From NCBI GenBank assembly GCA_017625465.1, contig JAGAKS010000017.1:282946-346945 (forward strand): a stretch of 64,000 nucleotides of DNA, written 5' to 3'. This document shows positions 18,623 to 28,252 of the stretch, one piece after another; within the stretch, counting starts at the first letter, position 1, and each line of letters starts with the position of its first letter. Under the pieces are notes generated by a model that was given only the letters and a program-made list of their open reading frames with translations, was not told the origin of the DNA and searched no databases. The translations under genes were made by a program, and so were the position numbers. The stretch is from Clostridia bacterium. Its GTDB lineage: Bacteria > Bacillota > Clostridia > TANB77 > CAG-508.

Positions 18623-19264
18623 TTAGTTTTCTGTTTTTTTGAAACTAATTTTATTTTCAGTTCCATTTAATAATCTTTTTATGTTACTTCTATGATTATA
18701 TGCAATAAATACTGCCATTATAATTGCAAAAATTATATAAGATAAATGGTTTTGTGGAACTAAATAACAATCAGTTATAAATATACATAATACTGGGAAT
18801 AATATTGCTGCTGATATTGAACCTAAAGAAACCATTCTTGTAAGTGCCATTAAAATTAAAGCAAATACTAAACAAATTAATCCAATTTTCCAATTTATTA
18901 AAAGTAATACACCTAAACTTGTTGCAACTCCTTTTCCGCCTCTAAATTCAAAAAATATTGGAAAAGTATGACCTAAAACAACAAAAAACGCTGCAATCTC
19001 TACTAAAATTGCTCCATCAACATTTGAATTTATTTTTCCTATAATTAAAGCTAATAAAACTGATACTACTCCTTTTAGTATGTCACAAACTAATGTAAGT
19101 AATGCAGCTTTTTTTCCAACGCTACGAAGCATATTTGTACTTCCTGCATTTCCACTGCCTTTTTCTCTAACATCAAATCCAGCCATTTTTCTGCTTATTA
19201 TTACAGAAAAACTAATACTTCCAATGGCATAAGCTATAATTGCCATAATCACATATACTAACAT
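18623..19264 (-). CDS. plsY: Acyl-phosphate:glycerol-3-phosphate acyltransferase
   Basis: 213 residues, about five or six membrane segments. The family motifs GSGNAGSTNMLR, FEFRGGKGVATSLG and a C-terminal YNHRSNIKRLL are present. PlsY makes lysophosphatidic acid from acyl-phosphate and the product of GpsA. It lies between der and gpsA with 10-20 bp gaps, the usual Firmicutes der-plsY-gpsA order. Confidence 0.95.
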   Translation of the reverse strand: MLVYVIMAIIAYAIGSISFSVIISRKMAGFDVREKGSGNAGSTNMLRSVGKKAALLTLVCDILKGVVSVLLALIIGKINSNVDGAILVEIAAFFVVLGHTFPIFFEFRGGKGVATSLGVLLLINWKIGLICLVFALILMALTRMVSLGSISAAILFPVLCIFITDCYLVPQNHLSYIIFAIIMAVFIAYNHRSNIKRLLNGTENKISFKKTEN

Positions 19265-19282
19265 TTTTTACCTCCTATGTTA

Positions 19283-20611
19283 TTAATTTTCTTTATCTGA
19301 TTTTTCTCTTACTATAAGTCTAACTGGTGTTCCTTCTAGACCAAAATTATTTCTAAAGCAATTTATTAAATATCTTTGATAAGAAAAGTGAAATAACTCT
19401 TTATTATTAACAAATATAACAAATGTTGGTGGTTTTGTAGAAGCTTGTGTTCCATATAATATTTTAAGTCTTTTTCCTTTATCTGTTGGTGGTTGAACAA
19501 CGGCAATTGCTTCATTTATAACCTCATTTATTACAGATGTAGAAACTCTCATAGAATTTTGTTTATACACTTCGTTTACTTGTTCAAATATTTTATTTAC
19601 TCTTTGCCCTGTTTTAGCTGAAATAAACATTATTGGTGCATAAGTTGCATAAGAAATTTTGTTGTAAATTTCTTTTTTGTATTCCTGCATTGTATAGTTG
19701 TCTTTTTCAACTTCATCCCATTTATTTACAACAATAATAATTCCTTTTCCTGCCTCATGAGCTTCACCTAGAATTTTTGCATCTTGGTCTGTTACACCTT
19801 CTAAGGCATCTATTAAAACTAAACATACATCCGCTCTTTCAATTGCAAGTAATGTTCTCATAACACTAAATTTTTCTATAGATTCGTTAACTTTGCTTTT
19901 TCTTCTAATACCTGCTGTATCTATAAAAACATATTTACCAAATTCATTTTCAAATTCTGAGTCTATTGCATCTCTAGTAGTACCTGCAATATCACTAACA
20001 ATACTTCTGTCTTCTCCAAGTATTCTATTTAATAAAGAAGATTTTCCAACATTTGGCTTTCCAATTAATGCTACTTTTATTTTTTCTTCTTGACCCTCAT
20101 TATCTTCTTTTGGTGGTAATAAATTATATATTTCATCTAGCAAATCACCGATACCCATAGCATTTGCTGCTGAAATTGCATGTGGCTCACCTAGACCTAA
20201 ATTATAAAATTCATATATTTCACTTGGTGGTTCACCAAAAGTATCTACCTTATTACAAGCTAAGATAATAGGTTTCTTAGATTTTTTTAGCATAACTGCT
20301 ATTTCGCTATCTGCTGCTGTAACTCCTTCTTTAACGTTTGTCATAAACAATATAACATCTGCAACAGATATAGCAATATTGGCTTGTTCTCTCATTTGAG
20401 ATAGAATAATATCATTTGATTCTGGCTCAATACCACCAGTATCTATCAAAGTAAATTCTCTATCTCTCCAAGAAGTATCAGCATAAACTCTATCTCTTGT
20501 AACGCCCGGTGTATCTTCTACAATTGATATTCTTTGTCCTACAACATAATTGAAAAACCTAGATTTTCCAACGTTTGGCTTTCCAACTATGGCTACAATT
20601 GGTTTTGACAT
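19283..20611 (-). CDS. der: GTPase Der (EngA), ribosome assembly
   Basis: 442 residues from MSKPIVAIVGKPNVGKS (start at 20611 behind AAAGG). It has two tandem G domains (second P-loop IGKPNVGKSSLLNRILG) and a C-terminal KH-like domain ending LEGTPVRLIVREK. It acts in 50S maturation. One oddity: the residue after GKS in the first P-loop is arginine (codon AGG), where Thr or Ser is normal; AGG is read as Arg elsewhere (TrmD). Switch and G3 motifs (EDTPGVTRDR, DTGG) are intact. Confidence 0.94.
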   Translation of the reverse strand: MSKPIVAIVGKPNVGKSRFFNYVVGQRISIVEDTPGVTRDRVYADTSWRDREFTLIDTGGIEPESNDIILSQMREQANIAISVADVILFMTNVKEGVTAADSEIAVMLKKSKKPIILACNKVDTFGEPPSEIYEFYNLGLGEPHAISAANAMGIGDLLDEIYNLLPPKEDNEGQEEKIKVALIGKPNVGKSSLLNRILGEDRSIVSDIAGTTRDAIDSEFENEFGKYVFIDTAGIRRKSKVNESIEKFSVMRTLLAIERADVCLVLIDALEGVTDQDAKILGEAHEAGKGIIIVVNKWDEVEKDNYTMQEYKKEIYNKISYATYAPIMFISAKTGQRVNKIFEQVNEVYKQNSMRVSTSVINEVINEAIAVVQPPTDKGKRLKILYGTQASTKPPTFVIFVNNKELFHFSYQRYLINCFRNNFGLEGTPVRLIVREKSDKEN

Positions 20612-20612
20612 T

Positions 20613-22298
20613 TTACCTTTCCCTTTCCATTTTCCAAATATATACAACTAACATTATAAAACCTATAATAGATATTATCATTGAGGTTTTCATATTATCA
20701 GTACCTTTATAAGAAACCTCCAAAGTAAGACTTTCTTTTTCTGGTATGTTACAACCTAAAAATCCATTTTCTGTTTCAAACGCCCTCAATTCTATTCCAT
20801 CAGCATATATTTCATAGCCAGGATAATAAATATATGGCAATTCTAATTCTGTTTCTTCTTCATCAGTTTCAACTTTCGCAGTCATATTTAATCCATTTTT
20901 TTCTTCTTTTGATATTATAGCATTTCCTTTTGTAACGTATATTCTATCTTCTCTAGTAGCTATATAAAATCTATTTTCATAAGCCTTTGAAGGCAAATAT
21001 TCTGCTTTTCCCATTCCGGCAATACATTCATTATTCATTCCAGAAACTTGTCCTAAGTTATAATCTTCAATTGTTGTAAGTTCATCTACTTGATATTTAA
21101 CAAATCCATGTAGTGCCATTACATAAACTGTTGCAATAGTAATAATTATTAAAGCATCTTTAAATCTATATTTTTTAATAACCGCTCCCATATTTATTGC
21201 AGCAACTACACATAAGAAAAATGATGCATATTCCATACATCTCCATGGAAATTGTATAATGTATAAAAATTTTGGCATAATCTTCCATGGAAATAATTTT
21301 GTTGCCATTAGTAATGCTAATAGTCCTGTAATTAAGAAAAACAAATAATCTTTTCTAAATTCTGGTTTCATTATTCTTACTGTCATAATTGAAAATGCTA
21401 ACATTATAATCATGTATGGTCCTAATTCGAACACAAATCCACCATCACCATTTGCTGTAACGAAAATTCTTCTAATTGGTAATTGTTCTTTTAAAAGGCT
21501 TTCTTCAGTTACCATTGCATCTGGTTCATATACTCTATAATTTCTAATAACTCTTGTTTCTAGCATTGGAATCGTAAAACAAGCTGTTATAGTTACAATA
21601 AATAAAGCATTTATTAATATATATTTCCAAACTTCTTTATCTTTTAATGCTTTAAAATTTACCAAAAGATATATAATTGCAAATATGGCAGTGTAAAGTG
21701 TAGATATATTATGTGTAAAAATTAAACCTATTGCACCAATACTTAAATACCAAGTTTTTCCTTCTTTTCTTATAATATTATATAAACCTAAAAAAACAAG
21801 TGGTATAAACATAAATGATGCAAATTCTGCTATTGCATTTCTAACATATAAATCTGTTAAATGATATGGAGCCATCATATATAATGCTCCCGCAAGGACT
21901 CCAACATTTTTGTTATCTGAAATATCAGACACAAGCTTGTACATAAACAGACCTGATAAGAACATACATATAAAAGCAAATAACTTATAAGCCACTATAT
22001 ATGAGCCAGAAATAAGTTTAAATAGTATTATGCTAAAAGTTGTAAAAGCTCCATAAAACAAGTTCCAAGAATAGCCAAAATTATTGCTAAAATTAGGAAT
22101 AATATTACCTAAAAACACGCCTTCTTTTATTGCTTCATAAGTACCATAAGCTCTAGCTATGTGTTGAATTCCATCATCCGCATACACATCTAGATTATTT
22201 TTTAGCATTGGAGCACACATAATTAAAGCAATTACAATTAAAACTAATACACATCTGAAATTTTCATTTTTTAATATATTTTTTATTTTATCTTTCAA
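20613..22298 (-). CDS. Multi-spanning membrane protein, GT-C/YfhO or PTPS-related type
   Basis: 561 residues with about ten to twelve membrane segments. The large N-terminal loop (LDVYADDGIQHIARAYGTY) has acidic residues near the first helix, and the C-terminal beta-rich part is extracytoplasmic (YIYYPGYEIYADGIELRAFE). This layout matches GT-C polytopic sugar transferases of the YfhO or 6-pyruvoyl-tetrahydropterin-synthase-related membrane families, which use lipid-linked sugars. The gene ends just upstream of the der start, so it is in the same transcript. Function is inferred. Confidence 0.6.
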   Translation of the reverse strand: MKDKIKNILKNENFRCVLVLIVIALIMCAPMLKNNLDVYADDGIQHIARAYGTYEAIKEGVFLGNIIPNFSNNFGYSWNLFYGAFTTFSIILFKLISGSYIVAYKLFAFICMFLSGLFMYKLVSDISDNKNVGVLAGALYMMAPYHLTDLYVRNAIAEFASFMFIPLVFLGLYNIIRKEGKTWYLSIGAIGLIFTHNISTLYTAIFAIIYLLVNFKALKDKEVWKYILINALFIVTITACFTIPMLETRVIRNYRVYEPDAMVTEESLLKEQLPIRRIFVTANGDGGFVFELGPYMIIMLAFSIMTVRIMKPEFRKDYLFFLITGLLALLMATKLFPWKIMPKFLYIIQFPWRCMEYASFFLCVVAAINMGAVIKKYRFKDALIIITIATVYVMALHGFVKYQVDELTTIEDYNLGQVSGMNNECIAGMGKAEYLPSKAYENRFYIATREDRIYVTKGNAIISKEEKNGLNMTAKVETDEEETELELPYIYYPGYEIYADGIELRAFETENGFLGCNIPEKESLTLEVSYKGTDNMKTSMIISIIGFIMLVVYIWKMERER

Positions 22299-22311
22299 CT
22301 TTTTTCTCCAC

Positions 22312-22806
22312 TTAGTAGTTAATTTTTCCTTCTAAAAATTCATCATTTTCAATCCAATCTTGAACATTAAAAGCTATGTATTCTTGTTGATTTTTTCTAA
22401 CAATAACTTCTTCTATACCAGAATTGATAATAAGTTTTCTACACATTAAACAAGGTGCCGCTCCGTTTTCATAATCATGATTTTCAGTTCTATAACCTAC
22501 CAAATATAATGTTGCACCTAGCATTTCTTCTCTAGATGCGCATATTATAGCATTTTGTTCACTATGTACTGCTCTACAAGCATCATAACCACCGTGTCTT
22601 TGGTCTGGTAACAATTTCTTTTTTGTACAATATCCTAAATCTGAACAATTTTTTCTGCCTCTAGGCGCACCATTATAACCAGTTGATACAATTTGGTCAT
22701 GATTTACTATAACTGTACCATATTTTTTTCTAAGACATGTAGCTCTTGAAGCTACTGTTTCTGCTATATCTAAGTAATAATTAATTTTATCTATTCTATC
22801 TTCCAT
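22312..22806 (-). CDS. dCMP deaminase family protein
   Basis: 164 residues. The zinc-dependent deaminase motifs are HSEQNAI (the His-Ser-Glu variant typical of dCMP deaminase and ComEB) and APCLMCRKLIINSGI with the two zinc cysteines. The N-terminus YLDIAETVASRATCLRKKYG with RNCS-like cysteine-rich loop GRKNCSDLGYC fits the dCMP deaminase family. The enzyme makes dUMP for thymidylate synthesis. It has its own AGGAGG site upstream. Confidence 0.85.
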   Translation of the reverse strand: MEDRIDKINYYLDIAETVASRATCLRKKYGTVIVNHDQIVSTGYNGAPRGRKNCSDLGYCTKKKLLPDQRHGGYDACRAVHSEQNAIICASREEMLGATLYLVGYRTENHDYENGAAPCLMCRKLIINSGIEEVIVRKNQQEYIAFNVQDWIENDEFLEGKINY

Positions 22807-22835
22807 TTCAAAGCCTCCTAGACTTTTGTATTATA

Positions 22836-24185
22836 TCATTTTTCATTTGAATAAGCAATAATTTCTTTTCTCCATTTTTTTGAAAAATAATAAACAGTAC
22901 AAAAAATCATATCTGTAACATACCAAGCTAAAATACTCACTCCTAACGCTAGTAATGGTTTGTTATAATTGCATTGAATTAGTAATACAACAACAAACTC
23001 TACTACGCTTGCAATAAATAAAGTTATAAAAGAATATTTTGTATTTCCTGTTCCTAACACAAATCCCATAAGTAACAAACATATTGGAATTAGTACAAAA
23101 GCTATTCCTACTATGCTTAAATATTCAATTGACATTTCAATTACTTGTTCATTAGTTGTAAAAATTGAACAAAACCATCTTGAGCAAAATACTAGGAATA
23201 TTGCAATTATAACTGTAGGTACTATTATTATTTTTACTCCATTTTTCATAACTTTATTTAATTGGTCGAAAGCTCCTTTGCCTATAAATTGTGCAACTAT
23301 TACTGTCATCATACTTTTTATACTAGTTCCTAAAGTATATAAAAAAGATTGTAATTTACTTACAATTCCGTAAGCACTACTACCTATTACCCCTAAAGAA
23401 TTTGATAAATATACTTCAAGTATTATAGTAAATATTGTAGAAAGTTCTGCAAACATCATAGGGAAACCAATTTTTCCAACTTCCTTTAAAAAATTCTTTT
23501 TTAATTTCATATACTTTTTATTAAATTTAAGTAATTTTGTTCTTTTGCTTATATATATTAAACTAATGACCAATTCACATATCATGGCAACCGAACTTGC
23601 AAGTGCTGCTCCTATAATACCTAATCCTATCAAAATGAATATAGGGTCTAATATTATGTTTATTATATTAGTTAAAGTAAGTAAAACTAATGGTGCTTTA
23701 CTATTTCCAGTTGCTCGTATAGATTCTACAATTGTATATGCAAAAAAATTAAATATGTATCCTATTAAATATATTACTAAATATTGCTTTGACATCAATA
23801 AAATTTCTTCTGGAGTATTTAATATTTTAAGCCACATATTAAGTGTAACAATTAAAAATCCACTTGTAATTAGTCCTAGCAAAATTGCTACTATATATAT
23901 TGGTGTAATTATTTCTTTTATTTTTTCACGCTCTTTACTTGCAAATTTATTTGCAACCATAATTGAAGCTGTAACTGAAATTGCTGATAATATTGATGAT
24001 GCTGCTAATATTATTGGCCAACAATTCGTAACAGACGCTACACCTTTTTCTCCTATTAACCTTCCTACCCAAATTCCATCTACAATATTATATAGGGAAT
24101 TTAATAAATTAGTTATTAAAAGTGGAATGCAAAAATTTATCATATTAGATAACAAATTTCCTTGTGTTAAATCTTTCCCTTCCAT
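22836..24185 (-). CDS. MATE family efflux transporter
   Basis: 449 residues from MEGKDLTQGNLLSNMINF (start at 24185 behind GGAGG). Twelve hydrophobic segments in two related halves, opening with ITNLLNSLYNIVDGIWVGRL, a typical MATE signature. The family exports drugs or metabolites in exchange for sodium or protons. The substrate is unknown. It stands between the dCMP deaminase gene and a terminator. Confidence 0.88.
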   Translation of the reverse strand: MEGKDLTQGNLLSNMINFCIPLLITNLLNSLYNIVDGIWVGRLIGEKGVASVTNCWPIILAASSILSAISVTASIMVANKFASKEREKIKEIITPIYIVAILLGLITSGFLIVTLNMWLKILNTPEEILLMSKQYLVIYLIGYIFNFFAYTIVESIRATGNSKAPLVLLTLTNIINIILDPIFILIGLGIIGAALASSVAMICELVISLIYISKRTKLLKFNKKYMKLKKNFLKEVGKIGFPMMFAELSTIFTIILEVYLSNSLGVIGSSAYGIVSKLQSFLYTLGTSIKSMMTVIVAQFIGKGAFDQLNKVMKNGVKIIIVPTVIIAIFLVFCSRWFCSIFTTNEQVIEMSIEYLSIVGIAFVLIPICLLLMGFVLGTGNTKYSFITLFIASVVEFVVVLLIQCNYNKPLLALGVSILAWYVTDMIFCTVYYFSKKWRKEIIAYSNEK

Positions 24186-24261
24186 TATTCCTCCATATTG
24201 ATTTTTACAAACTTTTTTTATTATATCAAAAGAAGCACATTTTCGCAATTACTTTAACTAA

Positions 24262-24289
24262 AAAGCGAGGCATATACCTCGCTTTTCTT
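24262..24289 (-). terminator. Terminator after the lipoprotein-sorting-like gene 24302-24982
   Basis: AAAGCGAGG / CCTCGCTTT stem with a T run on the minus strand. Confidence 0.7.
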
Positions 24290-24301
24290 GATTATTTAAT
24301 A

Positions 24302-24982
24302 TTATAATTCATCATATTGATAATCTAAATAATTATTTTTATCAAATTTAAGTATATCTGTATCTACAACAGAATTATATATATATTCATAAGTTATGCT
24401 ATTTTTTAAAGACAAATCATTGATTGATGAACCAATATAATTTTCTAATTTTATAATATGATTATCTTCTAAATTTATATAATAATATGTTAGTTCCACA
24501 TTATCGCTATATTGTAAGCATAAAGAAAACTTTATACAATCATGATTATTGACTTCTTCTCGTCCATAGTATTTATAATTAGCATTTTGATTAACTTTTA
24601 TAAAAAACTCTTCTTCTCCCAAAGCTGTTATTTTTTCACTAGAAGTCGTACGAATAATATGTTTTGTATCATGAACAATAGAAATGCAATAATTATTTAC
24701 GTCAATTAAACTTTCAGCATATTTGTGATTATTATCATATTGTGCAATATAACACATATTATCTTTTATATAATTATCAAAATAAGCTATTTGTTTATTA
24801 TTCTCATCAAAATAAGTTTCAATAATTTGAACATTTGCTGATAATTCTTTTCTTTGTGATATTATTTCTTTTACTTTTTCTAATGAATAATAACTTTTAT
24901 AATAAATAAAAAGTCCAAAAATAGCAATGATTAATAATATAATTCCAATACTTAAATATTGTTTCATTTTTTTATTTTTCAT
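24302..24982 (-). CDS. Membrane-anchored extracytoplasmic protein, possibly LolA-like fold
   Basis: 226 residues: a short basic N-terminus, one membrane helix (about residues 9-27), then a beta-rich outer domain. Successive strands such as KQIAYFDNYIKDNMCYIAQY and NVELTYYYINLEDNHIIKLE resemble the two proteins behind c-di-GMP riboswitches at 27507 and 29341. All look like single-domain LolA/RseB-type folds tethered to the membrane. No riboswitch precedes this copy. The role is unknown. Confidence 0.5.
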   Translation of the reverse strand: MKNKKMKQYLSIGIILLIIAIFGLFIYYKSYYSLEKVKEIISQRKELSANVQIIETYFDENNKQIAYFDNYIKDNMCYIAQYDNNHKYAESLIDVNNYCISIVHDTKHIIRTTSSEKITALGEEEFFIKVNQNANYKYYGREEVNNHDCIKFSLCLQYSDNVELTYYYINLEDNHIIKLENYIGSSINDLSLKNSITYEYIYNSVVDTDILKFDKNNYLDYQYDEL

Positions 24983-25018
24983 AATAATTTAATCCTTTGT
25001 TTTTTGACTTTATGAATT

Positions 25019-26197
25019 TTAAGGCAAATATGGAAGTGGATTTACAAAAGAACGTTTTGCATTTATATAAACTCCAAAATGCAAATGTGGACCTGTTGAT
25101 CTTCCAGTACTTCCTACTATTCCTATAACTTGTCCTTGTGCGACTTCTTCTCCCTCTGATACTGTTCTAGAACCAGACAATAAATGTGCATATAAAGTTT
25201 GTGTTCCATCATGATGATTTATCATAATATATTCACCATAAGATTTATAAGAACCATCTGGATTTCTCAAAGCTTTCGATTTCTCCACCGTTCCACTTTT
25301 TACTGCCACAACATTCTTTCCAACAACTCCAATATTTACATCAACACCATTATGTCCTGGATATGATGGATAACTTTTATTATTTATATTTGCCTTAGAA
25401 AGCCCAGATACTGGAAATATATAACCAGATAAACTAGGTATCGGACTAGCAACATTACCATTTTTGCTCTCTTTTTTGGCTATTCTGCTCATTTCATCTT
25501 GTATTGCTTTTTTATCTCTTTCAAATTGTTCAAGTTGCTCATTTAAAGCTTTTTCTTCATCTGTTAATGTATTTACCAAATTATTTTTATCTTGTACAGA
25601 TAAATTTAGTGCTTTTCTTTTTAACTCAATAGTTTCTTTTGATGCACTAACTTCTTGCTTTGACTTATCTAATTCTTCTTTTTCAATTTGTATTTGATTT
25701 TTAGTATTTTCTATTTTTTGTAATAATTCTTGGTCTAACTCGGCCATTTGTGAAATAAGATAATATTTTGAAATAAAATCACTTAAATTATCTGCTGAAA
25801 GTAGCATATCTAAGTATGAAGATGAACCAGATTCATAAATAGCAACTAATCTCTTTTTTAGTGTCTCCTCTTGTTCTTTATATTTTTGTTCTTGTTTTTG
25901 TATATCTTTCTCTTTCTCGTCAATTTGTGTACTAATAACTGCTAATTGTGCTTCTAATCCATCAATTTCAGTTTCGTAAGAACTAATTTGTGCATTAAGT
26001 TGATTAATTTGAGTTAGAGCAACCGTCATTTGATCTTTTACATCAGATATTTCCGAATTAGTTTTTTCAATCTGTTTATCAATATTATTTTCTTGTGTTA
26101 TTAAATCTTGTTCACTAGTAGCATAAGATATACTTATAGTTGCAAACATAAACATTATTAAAATAACACTACATACATATCTCTTTAGTTTATTCAT
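25019..26197 (-). CDS. M23 family murein endopeptidase with coiled coil (EnvC/NlpD type)
   Basis: 392 residues from MNKLKRYVCSVILIMFMFAT, a signal peptide. A long coiled coil (about residues 30-240, with many QIN/EEL heptads) precedes a LytM domain holding the zinc motifs GHNGVDVN and GPHLHFGVY. Proteins of this build cleave peptidoglycan cross-bridges or activate amidases at division sites. The coiled coil would bind a partner such as FtsX. The ribosome binding site is a weak GAGAAAGAG. Orientation and spacing suggest a single-gene unit. Confidence 0.88.
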   Translation of the reverse strand: MNKLKRYVCSVILIMFMFATISISYATSEQDLITQENNIDKQIEKTNSEISDVKDQMTVALTQINQLNAQISSYETEIDGLEAQLAVISTQIDEKEKDIQKQEQKYKEQEETLKKRLVAIYESGSSSYLDMLLSADNLSDFISKYYLISQMAELDQELLQKIENTKNQIQIEKEELDKSKQEVSASKETIELKRKALNLSVQDKNNLVNTLTDEEKALNEQLEQFERDKKAIQDEMSRIAKKESKNGNVASPIPSLSGYIFPVSGLSKANINNKSYPSYPGHNGVDVNIGVVGKNVVAVKSGTVEKSKALRNPDGSYKSYGEYIMINHHDGTQTLYAHLLSGSRTVSEGEEVAQGQVIGIVGSTGRSTGPHLHFGVYINAKRSFVNPLPYLP

Positions 26198-26324
26198 ATA
26201 TTTTCTCTTTCTCTTGTACAATTTTATTATTTATTTTATATTGCAATCTTCCTTGATATCATTCTAACATATAGATATATTTTTTCAAGCATTTTTATAT
26301 ATTTTTTCACTTTGACTAATAACA

Positions 26325-26348
26325 AAAAACAGGAGAATTTCTCCTGCT
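26325..26348 (-). terminator. Terminator after the transglutaminase-like gene
   Basis: CAGGAGAA / TTCTCCTG stem followed by TTTTTT on the minus strand, three bases after the stop at 26351. Confidence 0.7.
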
Positions 26349-26350
26349 CT

Positions 26351-27214
26351 TTAATAATATTTTTGTGTTGATTTGATTAAGCCTTTTTCTTCCAAATTCG
26401 CATAATCTGTATCTACATATTCTTTAGCATCTTTATCATATACTTTATAGGTTGTATGTGGTGGTTGACCAAACTTTGCTTCATTAAAAACTTTCATATA
26501 ATAGTGTTCTTCACCCAACTCTTTACTATAACATCTGTATATACTTGTATTAGTACAACCAAAAACTTTGGGAATAAAAAATCTTAAAGATTTTATTTGT
26601 TCATCTTCTCCCATCTGTCTAATATCAAAAAATTTAGGTAAAATTTTAAACATCATATCAAGACGTTCTGATTCAGACAAATCGTATGAAGAAAACATTT
26701 CTCTTATTTCTGAAAAATAATCATCAATATAACCTTTATGCTCAGAAATATATCCTATTTTTGTATCAATTCTTCTAAGTTCTTCTTCGCTTATAGTATC
26801 CACTGCAAAATGATTTGTTTTAGACCTTGATTGAATTCTAGATAAATCTACAGCTAAATTAGTTTTATGAGGGGTTCCATCATCATCAAAAAATGTTACT
26901 TCTGTGTGATATATTCCAAATTCATCCGGTATATCGCTTACTTCTACGTTTCTTACACCTATTTTATTTAATATATACATATATTGTCTTGTAAATTTCT
27001 TACAAACACCTATATTGGGTTTTATAAAAGCTGATGTTTCATTAAAGATTTCCAGTTGCGGTTCCCCATACAAATGCTTATATTTTGTATTATAAAAACT
27101 ATTTTTCCCCAATTCAATATATGCCATTCTAGCTTTTTCTTTTGCAGAGAAATCGCTTGGAATATCTGCTACGATTTCCTCTAAACTTTCAACGTCCTCT
27201 TTTATCGTTCTCAC
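26351..27214 (-). CDS. Transglutaminase-like cysteine protein
   Basis: 287 residues without a signal peptide. A possible Cys-His-Asp triad is seen in the order of the transglutaminase fold: IGVCKKFTRQYMYILNKIGV (Cys on a helix N-terminus), YHTEVTFFDDDG (His), NLAVDLSRIQSR (Asp). The C-terminal half contains basic segments and a beta-rich tail ending in AKFGQPPHTTYKVYDKD. No family name is secure; a peptidase or cross-linking role is possible. It stands alone between a terminator and the riboswitch cassette. Confidence 0.45.
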   Translation of the reverse strand: MRTIKEDVESLEEIVADIPSDFSAKEKARMAYIELGKNSFYNTKYKHLYGEPQLEIFNETSAFIKPNIGVCKKFTRQYMYILNKIGVRNVEVSDIPDEFGIYHTEVTFFDDDGTPHKTNLAVDLSRIQSRSKTNHFAVDTISEEELRRIDTKIGYISEHKGYIDDYFSEIREMFSSYDLSESERLDMMFKILPKFFDIRQMGEDEQIKSLRFFIPKVFGCTNTSIYRCYSKELGEEHYYMKVFNEAKFGQPPHTTYKVYDKDAKEYVDTDYANLEEKGLIKSTQKYY

Positions 27215-27307
27215 CTCGAAAAATATTTGCTAAAATATATCACGTTTTGGATCAAAAATCAATATTTATATAATTTTATAATTCTTCTGTTCTATATGTT
27301 GTATAGA

Positions 27308-27341
27308 ATTGATATTTATTATCAATTTCTCTATTATTCAA
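27308..27341. repeat. 34-bp near-copy of an internal piece of the gene at 28584-29123
   Basis: The run from TTGATATTTATTATC to CTATTATTCAAA matches 28899-28932 with one difference seen by eye. It sits exactly at the edge of the first riboswitch cassette, so it marks a duplication or recombination junction. Confidence 0.6.
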
Positions 27342-27356
27342 ATGATAATAAAACTA

Positions 27357-27386
27357 TTGGTAAAAAATAGCAAAAAATGTTATAAT
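27357..27386 (+). promoter_or_regulatory. Promoter of riboswitch cassette 1
   Basis: TTGGTA (27357-27362), 18-base spacer, consensus TATAAT (27381-27386), a few bases before the riboswitch aptamer. The second cassette has the same promoter. Confidence 0.75.
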
Positions 27387-27390
27387 ATAA

Positions 27391-27484
27391 GTGTAGAGTT
27401 TAAAATAAAAAGTAAAATAATCGAAAGATTATGACGCAAAGCCATAGGTCTAAAAGCAATATGCTTATGATAGCTAGGTTGCAC
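27391..27484 (+). ncRNA. Cyclic-di-GMP-I (GEMM-I) riboswitch, copy 1
   Basis: Hallmarks in order: a P1b hairpin ATAATC-GAAA-GATTAT with GNRA tetraloop, the GACGCAAAGCC core, AGGTCTAA, a small hairpin AGCAATATGCT, and ATGATAGCTAGGTTGCAC closing P1 with GTGTAGAG. The order and spacing match the class I c-di-GMP aptamer. Only 22 bases separate it from the start codon and no terminator lies between, so control is more likely at translation or RNA stability. Confidence 0.85.
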
Positions 27485-27506
27485 AAAGGAAAAGGAGATT
27501 AAAATT

Positions 27507-28148
27507 ATGAAAAAGAAACTTTTAAAAACTATTTTAATAATACTATTAACTATATTATTATTAGTAGTAATCCACACAACTAGAAATTTTATTATAATAA
27601 CAAATTTACAAAACAACATAAAACAATATTCATCTAGTACAAATTATCATTTAAAAACAACAAATGCAGGAACATCAAATACTATGATAGCAGATTATTA
27701 TACAAAAGATGGAAAACAAGTTGTATTTCAAGAAAGAAAAGTAAATAATAACATAACAAAAATTTCTATGTATAATAATGGCGAAAAAATAGTATCTTAT
27801 TATGATACACCAACAGATAAAATAGTAAAAACAAATATACCTTCTGCTATTTCAGTAAATATAACAAGTTATTTTGAAGGTTTTACTGATAACACAATAT
27901 CAAAAATATGGACAAGTATGCTTTTAAAAATAAAAAAAGTAGAATACAATAGTAAAACTTGTTATATTGTAAGTCCATTATTTGATACAGTAACTAATAT
28001 AGAATATATTGAAAAAGATACTGGATTATGTGTTAAATCCATAATGTTCGACGAAAGTGTTGAAAAAGAATATGAATTTAATAATGTAACAGATGAAATC
28101 TTTATAGAGCCAGACATATCTCAATATCGTATTGAAGAAGATACTTAA
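27507..28148 (+). CDS. Membrane-anchored outer protein under c-di-GMP riboswitch control
   Basis: 213 residues: basic start (MKKKLLKT), one membrane helix to about residue 30, then a Thr/Asn-rich extracytoplasmic domain. Strands such as TMIADYYTKDGKQVVFQERK and TCYIVSPLFDTVTNIEYIEK suggest a LolA/RseB-like half barrel. GGAG lies nine bases upstream. Its leader is almost identical to that of 29341-30171, and the coding regions look like distant paralogues of each other and of 24302-24982. In Clostridia, class I c-di-GMP switches often govern surface adhesion or motility proteins; here the function is unknown. Confidence 0.7.
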   Translation: MKKKLLKTILIILLTILLLVVIHTTRNFIIITNLQNNIKQYSSSTNYHLKTTNAGTSNTMIADYYTKDGKQVVFQERKVNNNITKISMYNNGEKIVSYYDTPTDKIVKTNIPSAISVNITSYFEGFTDNTISKIWTSMLLKIKKVEYNSKTCYIVSPLFDTVTNIEYIEKDTGLCVKSIMFDESVEKEYEFNNVTDEIFIEPDISQYRIEEDT

Positions 28149-28252
28149 ATATTTTTAGGAGAGCAGATAAATTACTTAAAGATATTATAGCTGTAATAGC
28201 AAATACAAAAAATATTTAATATGTTACAATTTTATAAAGGGAGGAAATAAAT

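Noticed and set aside
20540..20560. Reassignment of AGG, suggested by AGG at the Thr position of the Der P-loop
   Set aside because: AGG encodes the conserved Arg of EKRPDLLEK in trmD, so AGG is normal.
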